This document shows positions 41,926 to 51,845 of a stretch of DNA of 64,000 nucleotides, one piece after another; position 1 is the first letter of the stretch, and each line of letters starts with the position of its first letter. This DNA comes from Staphylococcus lutrae (GTDB lineage: Bacteria > Bacillota > Bacilli > Staphylococcales > Staphylococcaceae): contig NZ_CP020773.1 of assembly GCF_002101335.1 (NCBI RefSeq), forward strand, positions 1,860,001-1,924,000. Direction: 5' to 3'. A model generated the notes under the pieces. It did not search any database. It was not told the origin of the DNA and saw nothing but the letters and a program-made list of their open reading frames with translations. The position numbers and the translations under genes are program-made.

Positions 41926-43785
41926 ATGATTGTGTGGAATTTTAATCAGAGAGAGAGACGAACAATCAAACCTCGTTATATGCCTGGATTAGATGGTTTA
42001 AGAGCAATTGCAGTGATTGCGATTCTGATCTATCATTTGAATCCGCAATGGTTGCCTGGGGGCTTTTTAGGGGTTGACACATTTTTCGTTATTTCAGGTT
42101 ATTTAATTACGAGTTTATTATTAACGGAGTATCATAACACAGGGCGGATTGCACTATTGAAGTTTTGGTTGAGACGAATGAAACGTCTCATACCGGCTGT
42201 GTTCTTTTTAGTCATGGGCGTCATCGTGTTAACGCTTGTTTTTGCACCTTCAGAAATTCAAAAAGTACGTGGGGATAGTCTTGCAGCCATCTTTTATGTT
42301 TCGAATTGGTGGTATATTGCACAAGATGTGGACTACTTTGAGCAATTTACCGTACAACCTTTAAAGCATTTATGGTCTTTAGCGATTGAGGAGCAGTTTT
42401 ACCTTGTTTTTCCAATTATATTGTCCATTTTAATCTCCTTAATCCGTCGTTTAAAGTGGTTACGTCTTACATTTTTCACTTTGCTTGTTATTTCTATGAT
42501 TATGATGATGGTGATGTATGTACCGCATGCAAATGTTGCGCGTGTTTATTTCGGTACGGATACACGGTTACAGACTTTATTAATGGGTGTTTTATTGGCA
42601 TTCATCTGGCCACCTTTTCAGTTAAAGTCAAAAGTCAACTTTGGAATGCGTATGAGTATCGATAGTGTGGGGCTTTTAGGTTTAATCATCTTGTTACTCT
42701 GCTTTAAGTTTGTAGAAGAGACAAATGCTGTCCTTTATTATGGTGGATTTTTTGTCATCTCAGGGTTGACGTTAGGGATTATCGCGAGTAGCGTGCATCC
42801 TTCTGGTTATTTCGCAAAACTGATGGGTACTCGCATATTAACATACATCGGTAGTCGTTCATACAGTCTGTATTTATGGCATTTTCCAATTATTGTATTG
42901 ATACATCATCAATTCGTACAAGGTCAAATTCCGCAATTGATTTACGGGATTGAGTTGATTTTAATTGTTATCATGGCAGAATTTTCATATCGTTTTATTG
43001 AACAGCCTTTTAGAAAACAAGGATTTAACAGTTTCACGTTCAAGCACTTAAAAAATTGGCGTTTATCTAAAGTGAGACGAACTTGGCTTTTTATCATTCT
43101 ACTTGTACCTAGCCTCATTGTTCTTGCAGGTGGCTTCAATCGCTTTTCTGAATATCAACCCACACACATGACAGAAGTCAATACAGCAGAAATGGATAAG
43201 TGGGTGACGCATCCAGCCGTTTTACCACAACTTGAAATTAACGGTTTAATTGTCAAAGGCAGCAAACAACGTTATGCATCATGGAAACCGCTATTAATTG
43301 GAGACTCTGTTATGGTGGATATTGGTGATTATTTCAAATCTTTTGTACCCAATGCGACCATTGATGGAAAAGTAGGACGGAACTTAATAGAAGCGATTCC
43401 ACTCGCGAAAGAAAAGTATACCGATTACCGAGATAAAAATGATATTGTTGTCCTTGAATTGGGAACCAATGGAGATTTTACAGAAGAACAGTTGGGAGAC
43501 CTGATTAAACAATTCGACAAAGCGGACATATATCTCGTGAATACGCGTGTTCCTCGCTCATATGAAACACATGTGAATAAAGTGTTAGCACAAGCGGCAA
43601 AACATCAGGATAATGTGACATTAGTCGACTGGTATCATGATTCTGCCAATCATGTGGAATACTTTGCACCGGATGGCATACATTTGGAGCCACCGGGTGT
43701 ACGCGCATTAACGAATGCAATCATCAAAACAATCGAAAAAAAGCATCCGTCGACGAATGAATCAGCTATGAAATTGAAACGTTAG
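41926..43785 (+). CDS. OatA-like O-acetyltransferase (Acyltransferase_3 plus SGNH domain)
   Basis: A membrane acyltransferase of about 619 residues. The N-terminal two thirds hold about 11 membrane segments of the Acyltransferase_3 family, starting RYMPGLDGLRAIAVIAILIYHL, with VDTFFVISGYLITSL and HLWSLAIEEQFYL. The extracellular C-terminal SGNH domain has LLIGDSVMVDI (Ser), ELGTNG, and DGIHLEPPG (Asp-His). Such proteins O-acetylate muramic acid and confer lysozyme resistance; whether this is OatA itself or a paralogue is open. The upstream promoter excludes the ATG at 41842. GGA at 41916-41918 best fits ATG 41926, with ATG 41923 possible. Confidence 0.85.
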   Translation: MIVWNFNQRERRTIKPRYMPGLDGLRAIAVIAILIYHLNPQWLPGGFLGVDTFFVISGYLITSLLLTEYHNTGRIALLKFWLRRMKRLIPAVFFLVMGVIVLTLVFAPSEIQKVRGDSLAAIFYVSNWWYIAQDVDYFEQFTVQPLKHLWSLAIEEQFYLVFPIILSILISLIRRLKWLRLTFFTLLVISMIMMMVMYVPHANVARVYFGTDTRLQTLLMGVLLAFIWPPFQLKSKVNFGMRMSIDSVGLLGLIILLLCFKFVEETNAVLYYGGFFVISGLTLGIIASSVHPSGYFAKLMGTRILTYIGSRSYSLYLWHFPIIVLIHHQFVQGQIPQLIYGIELILIVIMAEFSYRFIEQPFRKQGFNSFTFKHLKNWRLSKVRRTWLFIILLVPSLIVLAGGFNRFSEYQPTHMTEVNTAEMDKWVTHPAVLPQLEINGLIVKGSKQRYASWKPLLIGDSVMVDIGDYFKSFVPNATIDGKVGRNLIEAIPLAKEKYTDYRDKNDIVVLELGTNGDFTEEQLGDLIKQFDKADIYLVNTRVPRSYETHVNKVLAQAAKHQDNVTLVDWYHDSANHVEYFAPDGIHLEPPGVRALTNAIIKTIEKKHPSTNESAMKLKR

Positions 43786-43850
43786 GACGTTATGGCTACC
43801 CTCTTGGTGCGAAATGGATACTTTGATATGAGACAATAGGCATGCCTTTG

Positions 43851-43923
43851 AAGGTAGGGCAGGGGAAGTTGATGAAATCTGAATTAAAACGAGATTTCTC
43901 TCTTCCCTCGCTGCTACCTTTTT
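43851..43923 (+). terminator. terminator of the OatA-like gene
   Basis: AAGGTAG and GGGAAG blocks at 43851-43868 pair with CTTCCC and CTACCTT at 43901-43920, followed by TTTTTATTT. Confidence 0.7.
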
Positions 43924-43996
43924 ATTTAAAGGAATCCAACCTCATATGGGCGCTTTTAATGATGGAAACCGAAGAGAAAGTGATGTCATTATAAAT

Positions 43997-44013
43997 GGTC
44001 AAAAAAAGTCAAA
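43997..44013 (+). promoter_or_regulatory. CtsR operator 1 of clpB
   Basis: GGTCAAAAAAAGTCAAA is a full match to the CtsR heptad repeat (RGTCAAA-NAN-RGTCAAA), just upstream of the -35. Confidence 0.9.
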
Positions 44014-44021
44014 GTTATGGA

Positions 44022-44050
44022 TTGATTTTTGTAGATAATAGGCTTATAAT
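44022..44050 (+). promoter_or_regulatory. sigma-A promoter of clpB
   Basis: TTGATT (44022-44027) and TATAAT (44045-44050) with an exact 17-nt spacer, lying between the two CtsR boxes. Confidence 0.85.
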
Positions 44051-44058
44051 ATGATTAA

Positions 44059-44075
44059 GGTCAAAGAAAGTCAAA
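44059..44075 (+). promoter_or_regulatory. CtsR operator 2 of clpB
   Basis: GGTCAAAGAAAGTCAAA fully matches the CtsR heptad repeat and covers the expected transcription start. Two operators should give tight heat-inducible repression. Confidence 0.9.
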
Positions 44076-44111
44076 GTCAATCGACCTATTTTAATAAAGG
44101 AGTGAGACATT

Positions 44112-46745
44112 TTGGACATTAATCAAATGACACATGCAATTCAAAATGCACTTCAAAAAGCAATTGAACATGCAAAATCTTACAAACTGACGAATATAGA
44201 AGTAGAGACGGTATTAAAAGCCGTTCTCGAAGCACCAGAGAGCTTATTCAATAGTATTTTAGAACGTGCGCACATCGATACGCATGCGTTAAATCAAGCT
44301 TATGAGCGTCAACTTAATAATTACCCGACAGTGAAAGGTGACCAAGTGCAATATGGTCAGTACCTTTCTCCTAAAACAAACGACTTATTTCTTAAAGCAG
44401 AAAAATATATGCAAACATATGAAGATCAATATATTTCTATGGAGCATATTTTGCGTGCAGCAATGGACATAGATGAAACGACACAACGATTTGTAGGTAA
44501 TAAGAAAGAAGCAATCATTGAAATCATTAAAAAGATTAGAGGAGGGAATCATGTGACGACACAAAATCCAGAAATCAATTACGAAGCGTTAGCAAAATAT
44601 GGGCGTGACTTAGTAGAAGAAGTACGTAAAGGGAATATGGATCCTGTTATCGGTCGAGATGAAGAAATTCGAAATACTATTCGTATTTTAAGTCGTAAAA
44701 CAAAAAACAATCCTGTCCTTATCGGGGAACCTGGTGTCGGTAAAACAGCGATTGTTGAAGGCTTGGCACAACGAATTGTAAAAAAAGATGTACCGGATTC
44801 ACTATTGGATAAAACTGTATTTGAGTTAGATTTAAGTGCACTCGTTGCAGGTGCAAAGTATCGTGGTGAATTTGAAGAGCGTCTTAAAGCTGTACTTAAA
44901 GAAGTAAAAGAATCAGAAGGACGTATTTTATTATTTATCGATGAAATCCATATGCTTGTCGGTGCAGGGAAAACAGATGGCGCAATGGATGCGGGAAATA
45001 TGTTGAAACCGATGTTGGCTAGAGGAGAGTTACATTGTATCGGTGCGACAACATTAAATGAATACCGTGAATATATCGAAAAAGATTCGGCATTAGAGCG
45101 TCGCTTCCAAAAAGTCAATGTGGCTGAACCTAATATTGAAGATACAATTTCGATTTTGAGAGGATTAAAAGAACGCTATGAAGTCCATCACGGTGTGCGC
45201 ATTCAAGACCGTGCGTTAGTCGCTGCTGCAGAATTGTCTGATCGCTATATTACAGATCGATTCTTACCAGATAAAGCCATTGATTTAGTCGATCAAGCTT
45301 CAGCAACGATTCGTACAGAAATGGGATCAAATCCGACTGAACTTGACCAAGCCAATCGTCGTGTCATGCAGTTAGAAATTGAAGAAAATGCATTGAAAAA
45401 AGAATCTGATGAAGCAAGTCGTTTACGTTTGAAAGAGTTACAACAAGAATTGGCTGAAGAAAAAGAAAAACAAGCCTCACTTCAAGCACGTGTTGAAAAT
45501 GAAAAAGAAAAAATTGCTAAAGTACAAGAAAAACGGGCGGAACTTGATGAAAGTCGTAAAGCGTTAGAAGATGCTGAGAATAATTATGATTTAGAGAAAG
45601 CAGCGGTACTTCAGCATGGTAAAATACCACAATTAGAAAAAGAGTTAAAAGCATTAGAAGCAGCATTCCAGGAAGAACAAGGTGGAGACACGGATAGAAT
45701 CATTCGAGAAGTCGTTACAGACGAAGAAATTGGTGAGATTGTAAGTCAATGGACAGGTATTCCAGTGTCAAAACTTGTCGAAACTGAACGTGATAAGTTG
45801 TTACACTTATCCGATATTCTTCATGAGCGTGTTGTTGGCCAGGACCGTGCGGTAGACTTAGTTGCAGATGCTGTTGTACGTGCGAGAGCGGGGATTAAAG
45901 ATCCGAATCGTCCGATTGGTTCCTTCTTATTTTTAGGACCAACAGGTGTAGGTAAAACAGAATTAGCCAAATCATTGGCATCATCATTGTTTGATTCTGA
46001 AAAACATATGATTCGTATTGATATGAGCGAGTACATGGAAAAACATGCCGTTTCTCGGTTGATTGGTGCCCCTCCAGGTTATGTGGGTCATGATGAAGGT
46101 GGGCAATTGACTGAAGCGGTTAGACGTCACCCATATTCAGTGATTTTATTAGATGAAGTTGAAAAGGCGCATGCAGATGTTTTCAATGTGCTCTTGCAAA
46201 TCTTAGATGAAGGGCGCCTCACAGACTCAAAAGGTCGAAGTGTCGACTTCAAAAACACAATTATTATCATGACAAGTAATATTGGCTCACAAATATTATT
46301 AGAAAATGTCAAAGATACGGGTGTTATCGATGCACATACTGAAAAAGCAGTAATGGAAAGTTTGAATGCTTATTTTAAACCTGAAATTTTGAATCGTATG
46401 GATGACATTGTCCTATTCAAACCTTTGACAGTTGAAGATATGCGATTAATTGTAGATAAAGTATTGATGAACTTAAATCAACGTTTGAAAGATCAACGCA
46501 TCACGCTCGAAATTTCAGATGCGGCGGCAAAATGGATGGGAGAAACAGCTTATGAACCGCAATTTGGTGCACGTCCATTAAAACGTTTTGTACAACGCCA
46601 TGTAGAAACACCACTTGCGCGTATGATGATTAAAGAAAACTTACCAGAAGGCACAATGATTTATGGAGAATTAAAAGACGGTGATATTCAATTTAAAGTT
46701 GAGCGACCATCTGAAGTGGATGATGACGTTTCGACACAAGAATAA
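44112..46745 (+). CDS. clpB: ATP-dependent disaggregase ClpB
   Basis: An 877-residue AAA+ chaperone that extracts proteins from aggregates with DnaK. It shows an N-terminal Clp repeat domain (1-150), a first ATPase with [13 protein letters not shown] and LFIDEIH, and the long coiled-coil M domain at about 410-530 (the mark of ClpB versus ClpC). A second ATPase has [12 protein letters not shown] and [18 protein letters not shown] is 9 nt before TTG 44112, giving MDINQMT, which matches the S. aureus N-terminus; ATG 44127 is less likely. It is controlled by two CtsR boxes. Confidence 0.96.
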   Translation: MDINQMTHAIQNALQKAIEHAKSYKLTNIEVETVLKAVLEAPESLFNSILERAHIDTHALNQAYERQLNNYPTVKGDQVQYGQYLSPKTNDLFLKAEKYMQTYEDQYISMEHILRAAMDIDETTQRFVGNKKEAIIEIIKKIRGGNHVTTQNPEINYEALAKYGRDLVEEVRKGNMDPVIGRDEEIRNTIRILSRKTKNNPVLIGEPGVGKTAIVEGLAQRIVKKDVPDSLLDKTVFELDLSALVAGAKYRGEFEERLKAVLKEVKESEGRILLFIDEIHMLVGAGKTDGAMDAGNMLKPMLARGELHCIGATTLNEYREYIEKDSALERRFQKVNVAEPNIEDTISILRGLKERYEVHHGVRIQDRALVAAAELSDRYITDRFLPDKAIDLVDQASATIRTEMGSNPTELDQANRRVMQLEIEENALKKESDEASRLRLKELQQELAEEKEKQASLQARVENEKEKIAKVQEKRAELDESRKALEDAENNYDLEKAAVLQHGKIPQLEKELKALEAAFQEEQGGDTDRIIREVVTDEEIGEIVSQWTGIPVSKLVETERDKLLHLSDILHERVVGQDRAVDLVADAVVRARAGIKDPNRPIGSFLFLGPTGVGKTELAKSLASSLFDSEKHMIRIDMSEYMEKHAVSRLIGAPPGYVGHDEGGQLTEAVRRHPYSVILLDEVEKAHADVFNVLLQILDEGRLTDSKGRSVDFKNTIIIMTSNIGSQILLENVKDTGVIDAHTEKAVMESLNAYFKPEILNRMDDIVLFKPLTVEDMRLIVDKVLMNLNQRLKDQRITLEISDAAAKWMGETAYEPQFGARPLKRFVQRHVETPLARMMIKENLPEGTMIYGELKDGDIQFKVERPSEVDDDVSTQE

Positions 46746-46809
46746 AGCAGTATAGTTGAGGCAACAACATCAGGCGGTAAACTTTATTCATTGGAATATA
46801 AACATTCGT

Positions 46810-46853
46810 AAGGGGCTGAGACACGAGTTAACACTGTGTTGTTTCAGCCCCTT
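46810..46853 (+). terminator. hairpin after clpB
   Basis: AAGGGGCTGA (46810-46819) and TCAGCCCCTT (46844-46853) form a perfect 10-bp stem. Only ATCTTAT follows, so termination is likely but not textbook. GGGGCTG-type hairpins of this kind are common between staphylococcal genes. Confidence 0.6.
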
Positions 46854-47086
46854 ATCTTATATGGTGAAACGCACAGAAGTCAGTGGATGTACATCAATGA
46901 TAAAAATTATTTTTTTGAATTAGCATCATAGTTAAATGTTTTAATTTTAAGAATGTCTGCTTTTATTGTAAAGAATATAAAAAAATTAATAGAAATATTG
47001 AGATTTATTATAAAAGGTTTTAATATAGATGTGTGGATAACACAAACAATGGATTCTCATATTATACATAAGAAAAGGTGAATGAC

Positions 47087-47986
47087 TTGAAAAAATGGAC
47101 AAAAACGACAGCAGCACTCTTAGCACTTGGGATTGTATCTTCTAGTCTTCCTTCAGCAACGTTTGCTTCTGGTGAACAAGAGGGCGTAAAAACACAACAA
47201 GCAACAACTCAGGACAAAAATCAAGCCGCTCGTATATTAGGGCAACAAAATGTGATGAGTGTGGCATGGTATCAAAACTCTGCTGAAGCTAAAGCTTTGT
47301 ATGCACAAGGTTATAACGCAGCAAAAGAAACATTAAGTAAGAAAATTAAGGATCATAAAGGCGGAAAAAAATTAGCCATTGTACTTGATATTGACGAAAC
47401 GGTACTTGATAATTCTCCGTATCAAGCAACGAGTGCATTAAAAGGGCAAGTGTTTCCTGAAGGATGGCATGAATGGGTTGAATCGGCGCAAGCGAAACCT
47501 GTTTATGGCGCGAAGTCGTTTTTAAAATACGCCGATCGCCACGGTGTGGAAATTTTTTACGTATCTGACCGTTCGCATGAAAAAGATTTAGAGGCAACGA
47601 TTAAAAACTTGAGAAGCGAAAAATTGCCACAAGCAGATAAAAAGCACGTATTATTGAAAAAAGAGGGAGAAAAAGGTAAAGCTGAGCGCCGTGATCGCGT
47701 GCGTACTGAATATAACTTAGTGATGTTATTTGGTGACAATTTACTTGACTTTGACGAGCCTAAAGCTGCAACACCGCAAGCGCGTGAACAATTAGTGAAA
47801 CAGCATGAAGATGAGTTTGGTAGCAAATATATTATTTTCCCTAATCCAATGTATGGCAGTTGGGAAGCGACATTATACAATAACGATTACAGCATTGATG
47901 GCAATAAAAAAATTGAAAAGCGTGAACAATCATTACGCTATTTTGATGTTAAAACGAATAAAGTGAAAACGTATGAAATGAAATAA
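47087..47986 (+). CDS. secreted class C acid phosphatase (SapS/P4-like, HAD superfamily)
   Basis: A 299-residue exported phosphatase of the HAD class C type. It has a signal peptide (MKKWTKTTAALLALGIVSSS, cleavage probably after TFA near residue 27), catalytic DIDETVLDN, FYVSDR, and MLFGDNLLDF. The lipobox Cys found in P4 lipoproteins is absent, so it should be released, as S. aureus SapS is. It hydrolyses nucleotide or other phosphate esters outside the cell. AAAAGG lies 8 nt before TTG 47087; the in-frame GTG at 47078 is inside the SD. It sits between clpB and the fabHF block. Confidence 0.88.
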   Translation: MKKWTKTTAALLALGIVSSSLPSATFASGEQEGVKTQQATTQDKNQAARILGQQNVMSVAWYQNSAEAKALYAQGYNAAKETLSKKIKDHKGGKKLAIVLDIDETVLDNSPYQATSALKGQVFPEGWHEWVESAQAKPVYGAKSFLKYADRHGVEIFYVSDRSHEKDLEATIKNLRSEKLPQADKKHVLLKKEGEKGKAERRDRVRTEYNLVMLFGDNLLDFDEPKAATPQAREQLVKQHEDEFGSKYIIFPNPMYGSWEATLYNNDYSIDGNKKIEKREQSLRYFDVKTNKVKTYEMK

Positions 47987-48083
47987 TAGTTAACATGACG
48001 GCAGGGCAAATTGAGGTGGAGTCAATTTTGTTCTGCTGTTTGACGTATTTTGGCAGATTTGAGAAGAAAGATTCACGTACAAA

Positions 48084-48129
48084 AAAGGTTGAGTACGAAC
48101 GAAATAACGTGTGTTCGTATTCAACCTTT
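48084..48129. terminator. bidirectional terminator between the phosphatase and DUF2929 genes
   Basis: AAAGGTTGA-TACGAAC / GTTCGTA-TCAACCTTT stem with one mismatch. On the minus strand a T6 tract follows, so it chiefly serves the DUF2929 gene. Confidence 0.75.
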
Positions 48130-48153
48130 AATTATCATAGCGTATGATTCAAT

Positions 48154-48345
48154 TTAATGTGTATCTTGAGATTGCTTGTGCGGTGTTGTGGCAACATCTA
48201 ATAATGCAAGTACAATGACTGCAAAGACTGCGACGAAAAGAGGTGTCACAAGATTAAGAGGTCCGCCACCGCTAAGACTATTCAAAACAAAGTTAATCAT
48301 TTCTACAAGGAGAATAGCCCAAATCAATGTGATGAAGTATTTCAT
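48154..48345 (-). CDS. DUF2929 family small membrane protein (YjzD-like)
   Basis: A 63-residue protein with two membrane helices (about 3-24 and 34-52), beginning MKYFITLIWAILLVEMINFVLNS, the DUF2929/YjzD pattern. Function is unknown. Its position divergent from fabH is shared with other Firmicutes, hinting at a link to lipid synthesis (inference). SD GGAGG precedes ATG by about 10 nt. Confidence 0.8.
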   Translation of the reverse strand: MKYFITLIWAILLVEMINFVLNSLSGGGPLNLVTPLFVAVFAVIVLALLDVATTPHKQSQDTH

Positions 48346-48425
48346 TTTATATTTGCCTCCATAAAACTGATAAGTTCATTATAGTATGCTTCTCATGTTT
48401 TGTATAGCGTTCACTAGCATGTGGC

Positions 48426-48454
48426 TTGTTTTTTTAAACGATTATATGTTAAAT
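48426..48454 (+). promoter_or_regulatory. promoter of fabHF
   Basis: TTGTTT (48426-48431), 17-nt spacer, TTAAAT (48449-48454). The FapR palindrome begins at its downstream edge. Confidence 0.45.
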
Positions 48455-48470
48455 TAATACCTGGTATTAA
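48454..48470 (+). promoter_or_regulatory. FapR operator of fabHF
   Basis: TTAATACCTGGTATTAA is a perfect palindrome about a central T and matches the FapR site type (TTAGTACC-T-GGTACTAA in other Firmicutes). FapR is released by malonyl-CoA. The site covers the region around the transcription start. Confidence 0.85.
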
Positions 48471-48496
48471 AAAATTAAGAAGAAGGTGTTCAAACC

Positions 48497-49438
48497 ATGA
48501 ATGTAGGTATTAAAGGGTTTGGGGCATACGCACCAGATCGGGTTGTGGATAATGCATATTTTGAATCATACCTAGATACATCAGATGAATGGATTTCACA
48601 AATGACAGGTATTAAAGAACGTAGATGGGCAGATGAAAATCAAGATACATCTGATTTAGCGTATGAAGCCAGTCTTCGTGCGATAGAAGATGCAGGTATC
48701 GCAGCACAAGACATTGACATGGTTATTGTGGCAACATCTACAGGGGATCATCGCTTTCCTACCGTAGCGAATATATTACAACAGCGTTTAGGTTTAGGTA
48801 AAATTGCTTCTATGGATCAATTGGCCGCATGCTCAGGGTTTATGTATGCTATCGTAACAGCACGCTCCTTTGTGCTATCAGGAGAATATCAAAACGTACT
48901 TGTAGTTGGTGCGGATAAGCTGTCAAAAATTACAGATTTTAATGATCGTGGAACAGCGATTTTATTTGGTGATGGTGCAGGTGCAGTTATCATTGGCGAA
49001 GTATCAGAAAATCGTGGTATTCTGAGCTATGAGTTAGGTTCTGATGGTGTTGGAGGTAAGTATCTCTATCAAGATAAAGAGACTAACTTTATTCGTATGA
49101 ACGGACGCGAAGTCTTTAAATTTGCTGTACGTGTGATGGGTGAATCGTCACAACGTGCAGTGGAAAAAGCGAACTTAAGTGCAGATGATATTGACATGTT
49201 TATTCCGCATCAAGCCAATATTCGCATTATGGAATCAGCACGTCAACGCTTAAATTTACCGAAAGAAAAAATGAGTGTCTCAGTAAATAAATATGGAAAT
49301 ACATCAGCAGCTTCTATCCCGCTCAGTGTAAGACAAGAATTAGAAGATGGACGTATCAAAGACGATGATATTGTTGTTTTTGTAGGCTTCGGTGGCGGAC
49401 TCACTTGGGGCTCAATCGTCATCAGATGGGGTAAATAA
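48497..49438 (+). CDS. fabH: beta-ketoacyl-ACP synthase III
   Basis: A 313-residue condensing enzyme that starts fatty acid synthesis from acyl-CoA primers and malonyl-ACP. The catalytic triad is visible: Cys112 in [10 protein letters not shown], His in [10 protein letters not shown], Asn in KYGNTSAAS. In staphylococci it accepts branched primers. SD AAGAAGG precedes ATG. fabF follows after 17 bp, forming a two-gene operon behind a FapR box. Confidence 0.96.
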   Translation: MNVGIKGFGAYAPDRVVDNAYFESYLDTSDEWISQMTGIKERRWADENQDTSDLAYEASLRAIEDAGIAAQDIDMVIVATSTGDHRFPTVANILQQRLGLGKIASMDQLAACSGFMYAIVTARSFVLSGEYQNVLVVGADKLSKITDFNDRGTAILFGDGAGAVIIGEVSENRGILSYELGSDGVGGKYLYQDKETNFIRMNGREVFKFAVRVMGESSQRAVEKANLSADDIDMFIPHQANIRIMESARQRLNLPKEKMSVSVNKYGNTSAASIPLSVRQELEDGRIKDDDIVVFVGFGGGLTWGSIVIRWGK

Positions 49439-49455
49439 TAGAGGAGGAAATGAAT

Positions 49456-50700
49456 ATGACAAAGAAACAGCGTGTTGTAGTAACAGGTTTAGGTGGATTA
49501 TCACCAATCGGAAATGATGTCCCGACAATGTGGGAAAATGCTTTAAAGGGTGTTAATGGTATCGATAAAATTACGCGATTAGATACGTCACCTTATCAAG
49601 TTCACATTGGTGGAGAATTAAAAGATTTTAATATTGAAGATTTTATTCCTAAGAAAGAAGCACGTAAAATGGCGCGTTTTACACAATATGCCATTGTTGC
49701 TGCACGAGAAGCGTTAAAAGATTCAGGATTAATCATAGATGAGCACAATGCAGATCGCGTCGGGGTTTGGATTGGTTCAGGCATTGGTGGTATGGAAACG
49801 TTTGAACAAGCTTATGATCAATTAAAAGCACGTGGTCCTCGTCGTGTGAGCCCATTCTTTGTTCCTATGCTAATTCCCGATATGGCGTCAGGTCAAGTAT
49901 CGATTGATACGGGTGCAAAAGGACCTAACGGCTCTACAGTTACTGCATGTGCAACTGCCACAAACTCAATTGGTGAAGCGTTTAAATTTATTGAACGTGG
50001 TGACGCAGATGTGATGATTGCGGGTGGAACTGAGGCGCCTATTACACATATGGCAATTGCAGGGTTTAGTGCAAGCCGTGCGCTGACAACAAATGAGGAT
50101 GTGGAAACGGCTTGTCGTCCATTCCAAGAAGGCCGAGACGGTTTTGTAATGGGTGAAGGTGCTGGCGTATTAATTTTAGAATCACTTGAGTCAGCACAAG
50201 CAAGAGGTGCAAATATATATGCTGAACTCGTAGGTTATGGTGCGACTGGTGATGCCTACCATATTACGGCACCAGCGCCTGAAGGTGAAGGAGGCTCTCG
50301 TGCGATGGAAGCCGCGATTAAAGATGCGGGGGTTCAACCGAGCGATATCCAATACTTAAATGCACATGGGACAAGTACACCGGTAGGCGATTTATCTGAA
50401 ATTCAAGCGGTGAAAAACACATTTGGTGAAGCGGCGAAATCATTGAAAATCAGCTCTACAAAATCTATGACAGGCCATTTGTTAGGTGCGACAGGTGGAA
50501 TCGAAGCCATTTTCTCTATTTTATCTATTCGAGATGGTAAAATCGCTCCAACAATCAATGCGAATAGCCCAGATCCAGAAATTGATTTAGATATTACGCC
50601 AAATCAAGCTGTTGATCATGAGATTGAATATGCGATGAGTAACAGTTTAGGTTTTGGTGGACATAACGCAGTACTGATCTTTAAAAAATATAGTGAATAA
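49456..50700 (+). CDS. fabF: beta-ketoacyl-ACP synthase II
   Basis: A 414-residue elongation condensing enzyme of type II fatty acid synthesis and target of platensimycin-type inhibitors. Nucleophile Cys165 lies in [15 protein letters not shown], with His in [11 protein letters not shown] and His in [20 protein letters not shown] (49443-49447) is 8 nt from ATG 49456 and only 2 nt from ATG 49450, so the second is chosen; this equals the S. aureus length. Confidence 0.96.
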   Translation: MTKKQRVVVTGLGGLSPIGNDVPTMWENALKGVNGIDKITRLDTSPYQVHIGGELKDFNIEDFIPKKEARKMARFTQYAIVAAREALKDSGLIIDEHNADRVGVWIGSGIGGMETFEQAYDQLKARGPRRVSPFFVPMLIPDMASGQVSIDTGAKGPNGSTVTACATATNSIGEAFKFIERGDADVMIAGGTEAPITHMAIAGFSASRALTTNEDVETACRPFQEGRDGFVMGEGAGVLILESLESAQARGANIYAELVGYGATGDAYHITAPAPEGEGGSRAMEAAIKDAGVQPSDIQYLNAHGTSTPVGDLSEIQAVKNTFGEAAKSLKISSTKSMTGHLLGATGGIEAIFSILSIRDGKIAPTINANSPDPEIDLDITPNQAVDHEIEYAMSNSLGFGGHNAVLIFKKYSE

Positions 50701-50767
50701 CTGTGAAAAGTTAAATATGACAATGGATTAGCACGTTTATTGTGATGCGAATCCAGTCATATCCTCG

Positions 50768-50808
50768 AAGCGGTGGATTTTGTCTCTGACAAGATCCGCC
50801 GCTTTTTT
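50768..50808 (+). terminator. terminator of fabHF
   Basis: AAGCGGTGGAT / ATCCGCCGCTT stem of 11 bp with one G-C/T variation, followed by T4. Confidence 0.85.
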
Positions 50809-51267
50809 AGAAGGCATATGAATTTTTAATGGGAGGAAATGAAATAAAAGAGCTTGGTATGTGAAAGAACAAATCGATAAAGGAGTAAGGGCTTACAGAT
50901 TTGGTTTCACAATATTAAGAAGTGTAAGGCATATTTATGAATAGATATACAAATGATGTTTGCTATAGACGTACATCAATTTGATTGAAAAGATGAAAGA
51001 TTATGTGCATGAAGTGCATCTTATGTGTTGACATTTTTAATAGAAGAAACACGTCATAAAAATTCCGTTTAGGAAAATGATTTATATCATAGAAAATTGA
51101 TTTATAGGCATTATTTTAAAAGTAGTTTAATCACAGAGTTTCCATTTAATTGAAGTTGAGACAATTAAATATTCACCTTTATAAACAAGCTATGAAGTTA
51201 CTTTATTTCAGAATTATCTGATATCACATGCGTGTTCAACAAACACCCATGTATAGGGTATTCATTT
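50809..51267 (+). other. 459-bp gene-free stretch between fabF and the DUF3899 gene
   Basis: No supported gene. Two very short frames appear near 50830-50945, one after GGGAGGA and another of about 27 codons from a GTG near 50860. They lie in different frames and match nothing I recognise, so they may be remains of a decayed gene. The rest is A+T-rich. Confidence 0.4.
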
Positions 51268-51645
51268 TTAAATGAGAAAAGCGAGTGCAATAGAAATGAC
51301 AAAATAGATGAAATGTATGATTAAAGCAGGTTTAATCCAAGGTGATACAAAATGATGTGTTTTTTTAGGGTGTTTTGGATTGAAAAATTCATCTGCTTCA
51401 TAACGGACACGATTTTTTTTGCGCATCAGTTGGTAACGAAATTTTCTAAACCCATAACTGGTTACATCGAGTATGCCTTCTTGAACAATGAGTAAGGCGA
51501 ACAACATCATCCCTACGAGTACAGTGATGGTGAAAAAGGTATTTACGAAATGAATGAAAGTGTGTGTTGTAAATAACCATATGCCCAAAGTTGCCAGGGG
51601 TGTGAATAAAATATAAATAATGGCATTTTGATTTAAGTATTTCAT
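51268..51645 (-). CDS. DUF3899 family membrane protein
   Basis: A 125-residue protein with two N-terminal membrane helices (about 8-25 and 32-54), a basic cytosolic stretch (YGFRKFRYQLMRKKNRVRYEA, in part) and a C-terminal helix at 104-125. It fits DUF3899 proteins found between fabF and opp genes in staphylococci. Function is unknown. AAAGGA precedes ATG. It is divergent from the opp operon. Confidence 0.75.
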   Translation of the reverse strand: MKYLNQNAIIYILFTPLATLGIWLFTTHTFIHFVNTFFTITVLVGMMLFALLIVQEGILDVTSYGFRKFRYQLMRKKNRVRYEADEFFNPKHPKKTHHFVSPWIKPALIIHFIYFVISIALAFLI

Positions 51646-51754
51646 AGTTTCAGTCCTTTTTTAAAGCTTTTTCAAATATTGTAACGGATATAGAGCGATT
51701 TTGATATATAAAATAAAAGTAATCAAAAATTTTATAGAGTTAAACCAAATGCTA

Positions 51755-51783
51755 TTGATTAAATTTTACGGAAAGACTATAAT
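51755..51783 (+). promoter_or_regulatory. promoter of the opp operon
   Basis: TTGATT (51755-51760), 17-nt spacer, TATAAT (51778-51783), about 60 bp upstream of oppB. Confidence 0.8.
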
Positions 51784-51790
51784 GGCATTA

Positions 51791-51805
51791 ATATTTCTGA
51801 AAATT
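51791..51805 (+). promoter_or_regulatory. CodY-like box at opp
   Basis: ATATTTCTGAAAATT matches the CodY consensus AATTTTCWGAAAATT at 13 of 15 positions and covers the first transcribed bases, a repressing position. CodY control of opp is known in Gram-positive bacteria. Confidence 0.7.
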
Positions 51806-51845
51806 TAGAAGGGAATGTTAACTTAGATGTAGGGGGAATGAATCA

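Noticed and set aside
44579..45118. 179-codon open frame opposite clpB
   Set aside because: It is antisense to strongly conserved ClpB ATPase coding sequence, has no SD and no recognisable domain; a codon-bias shadow.
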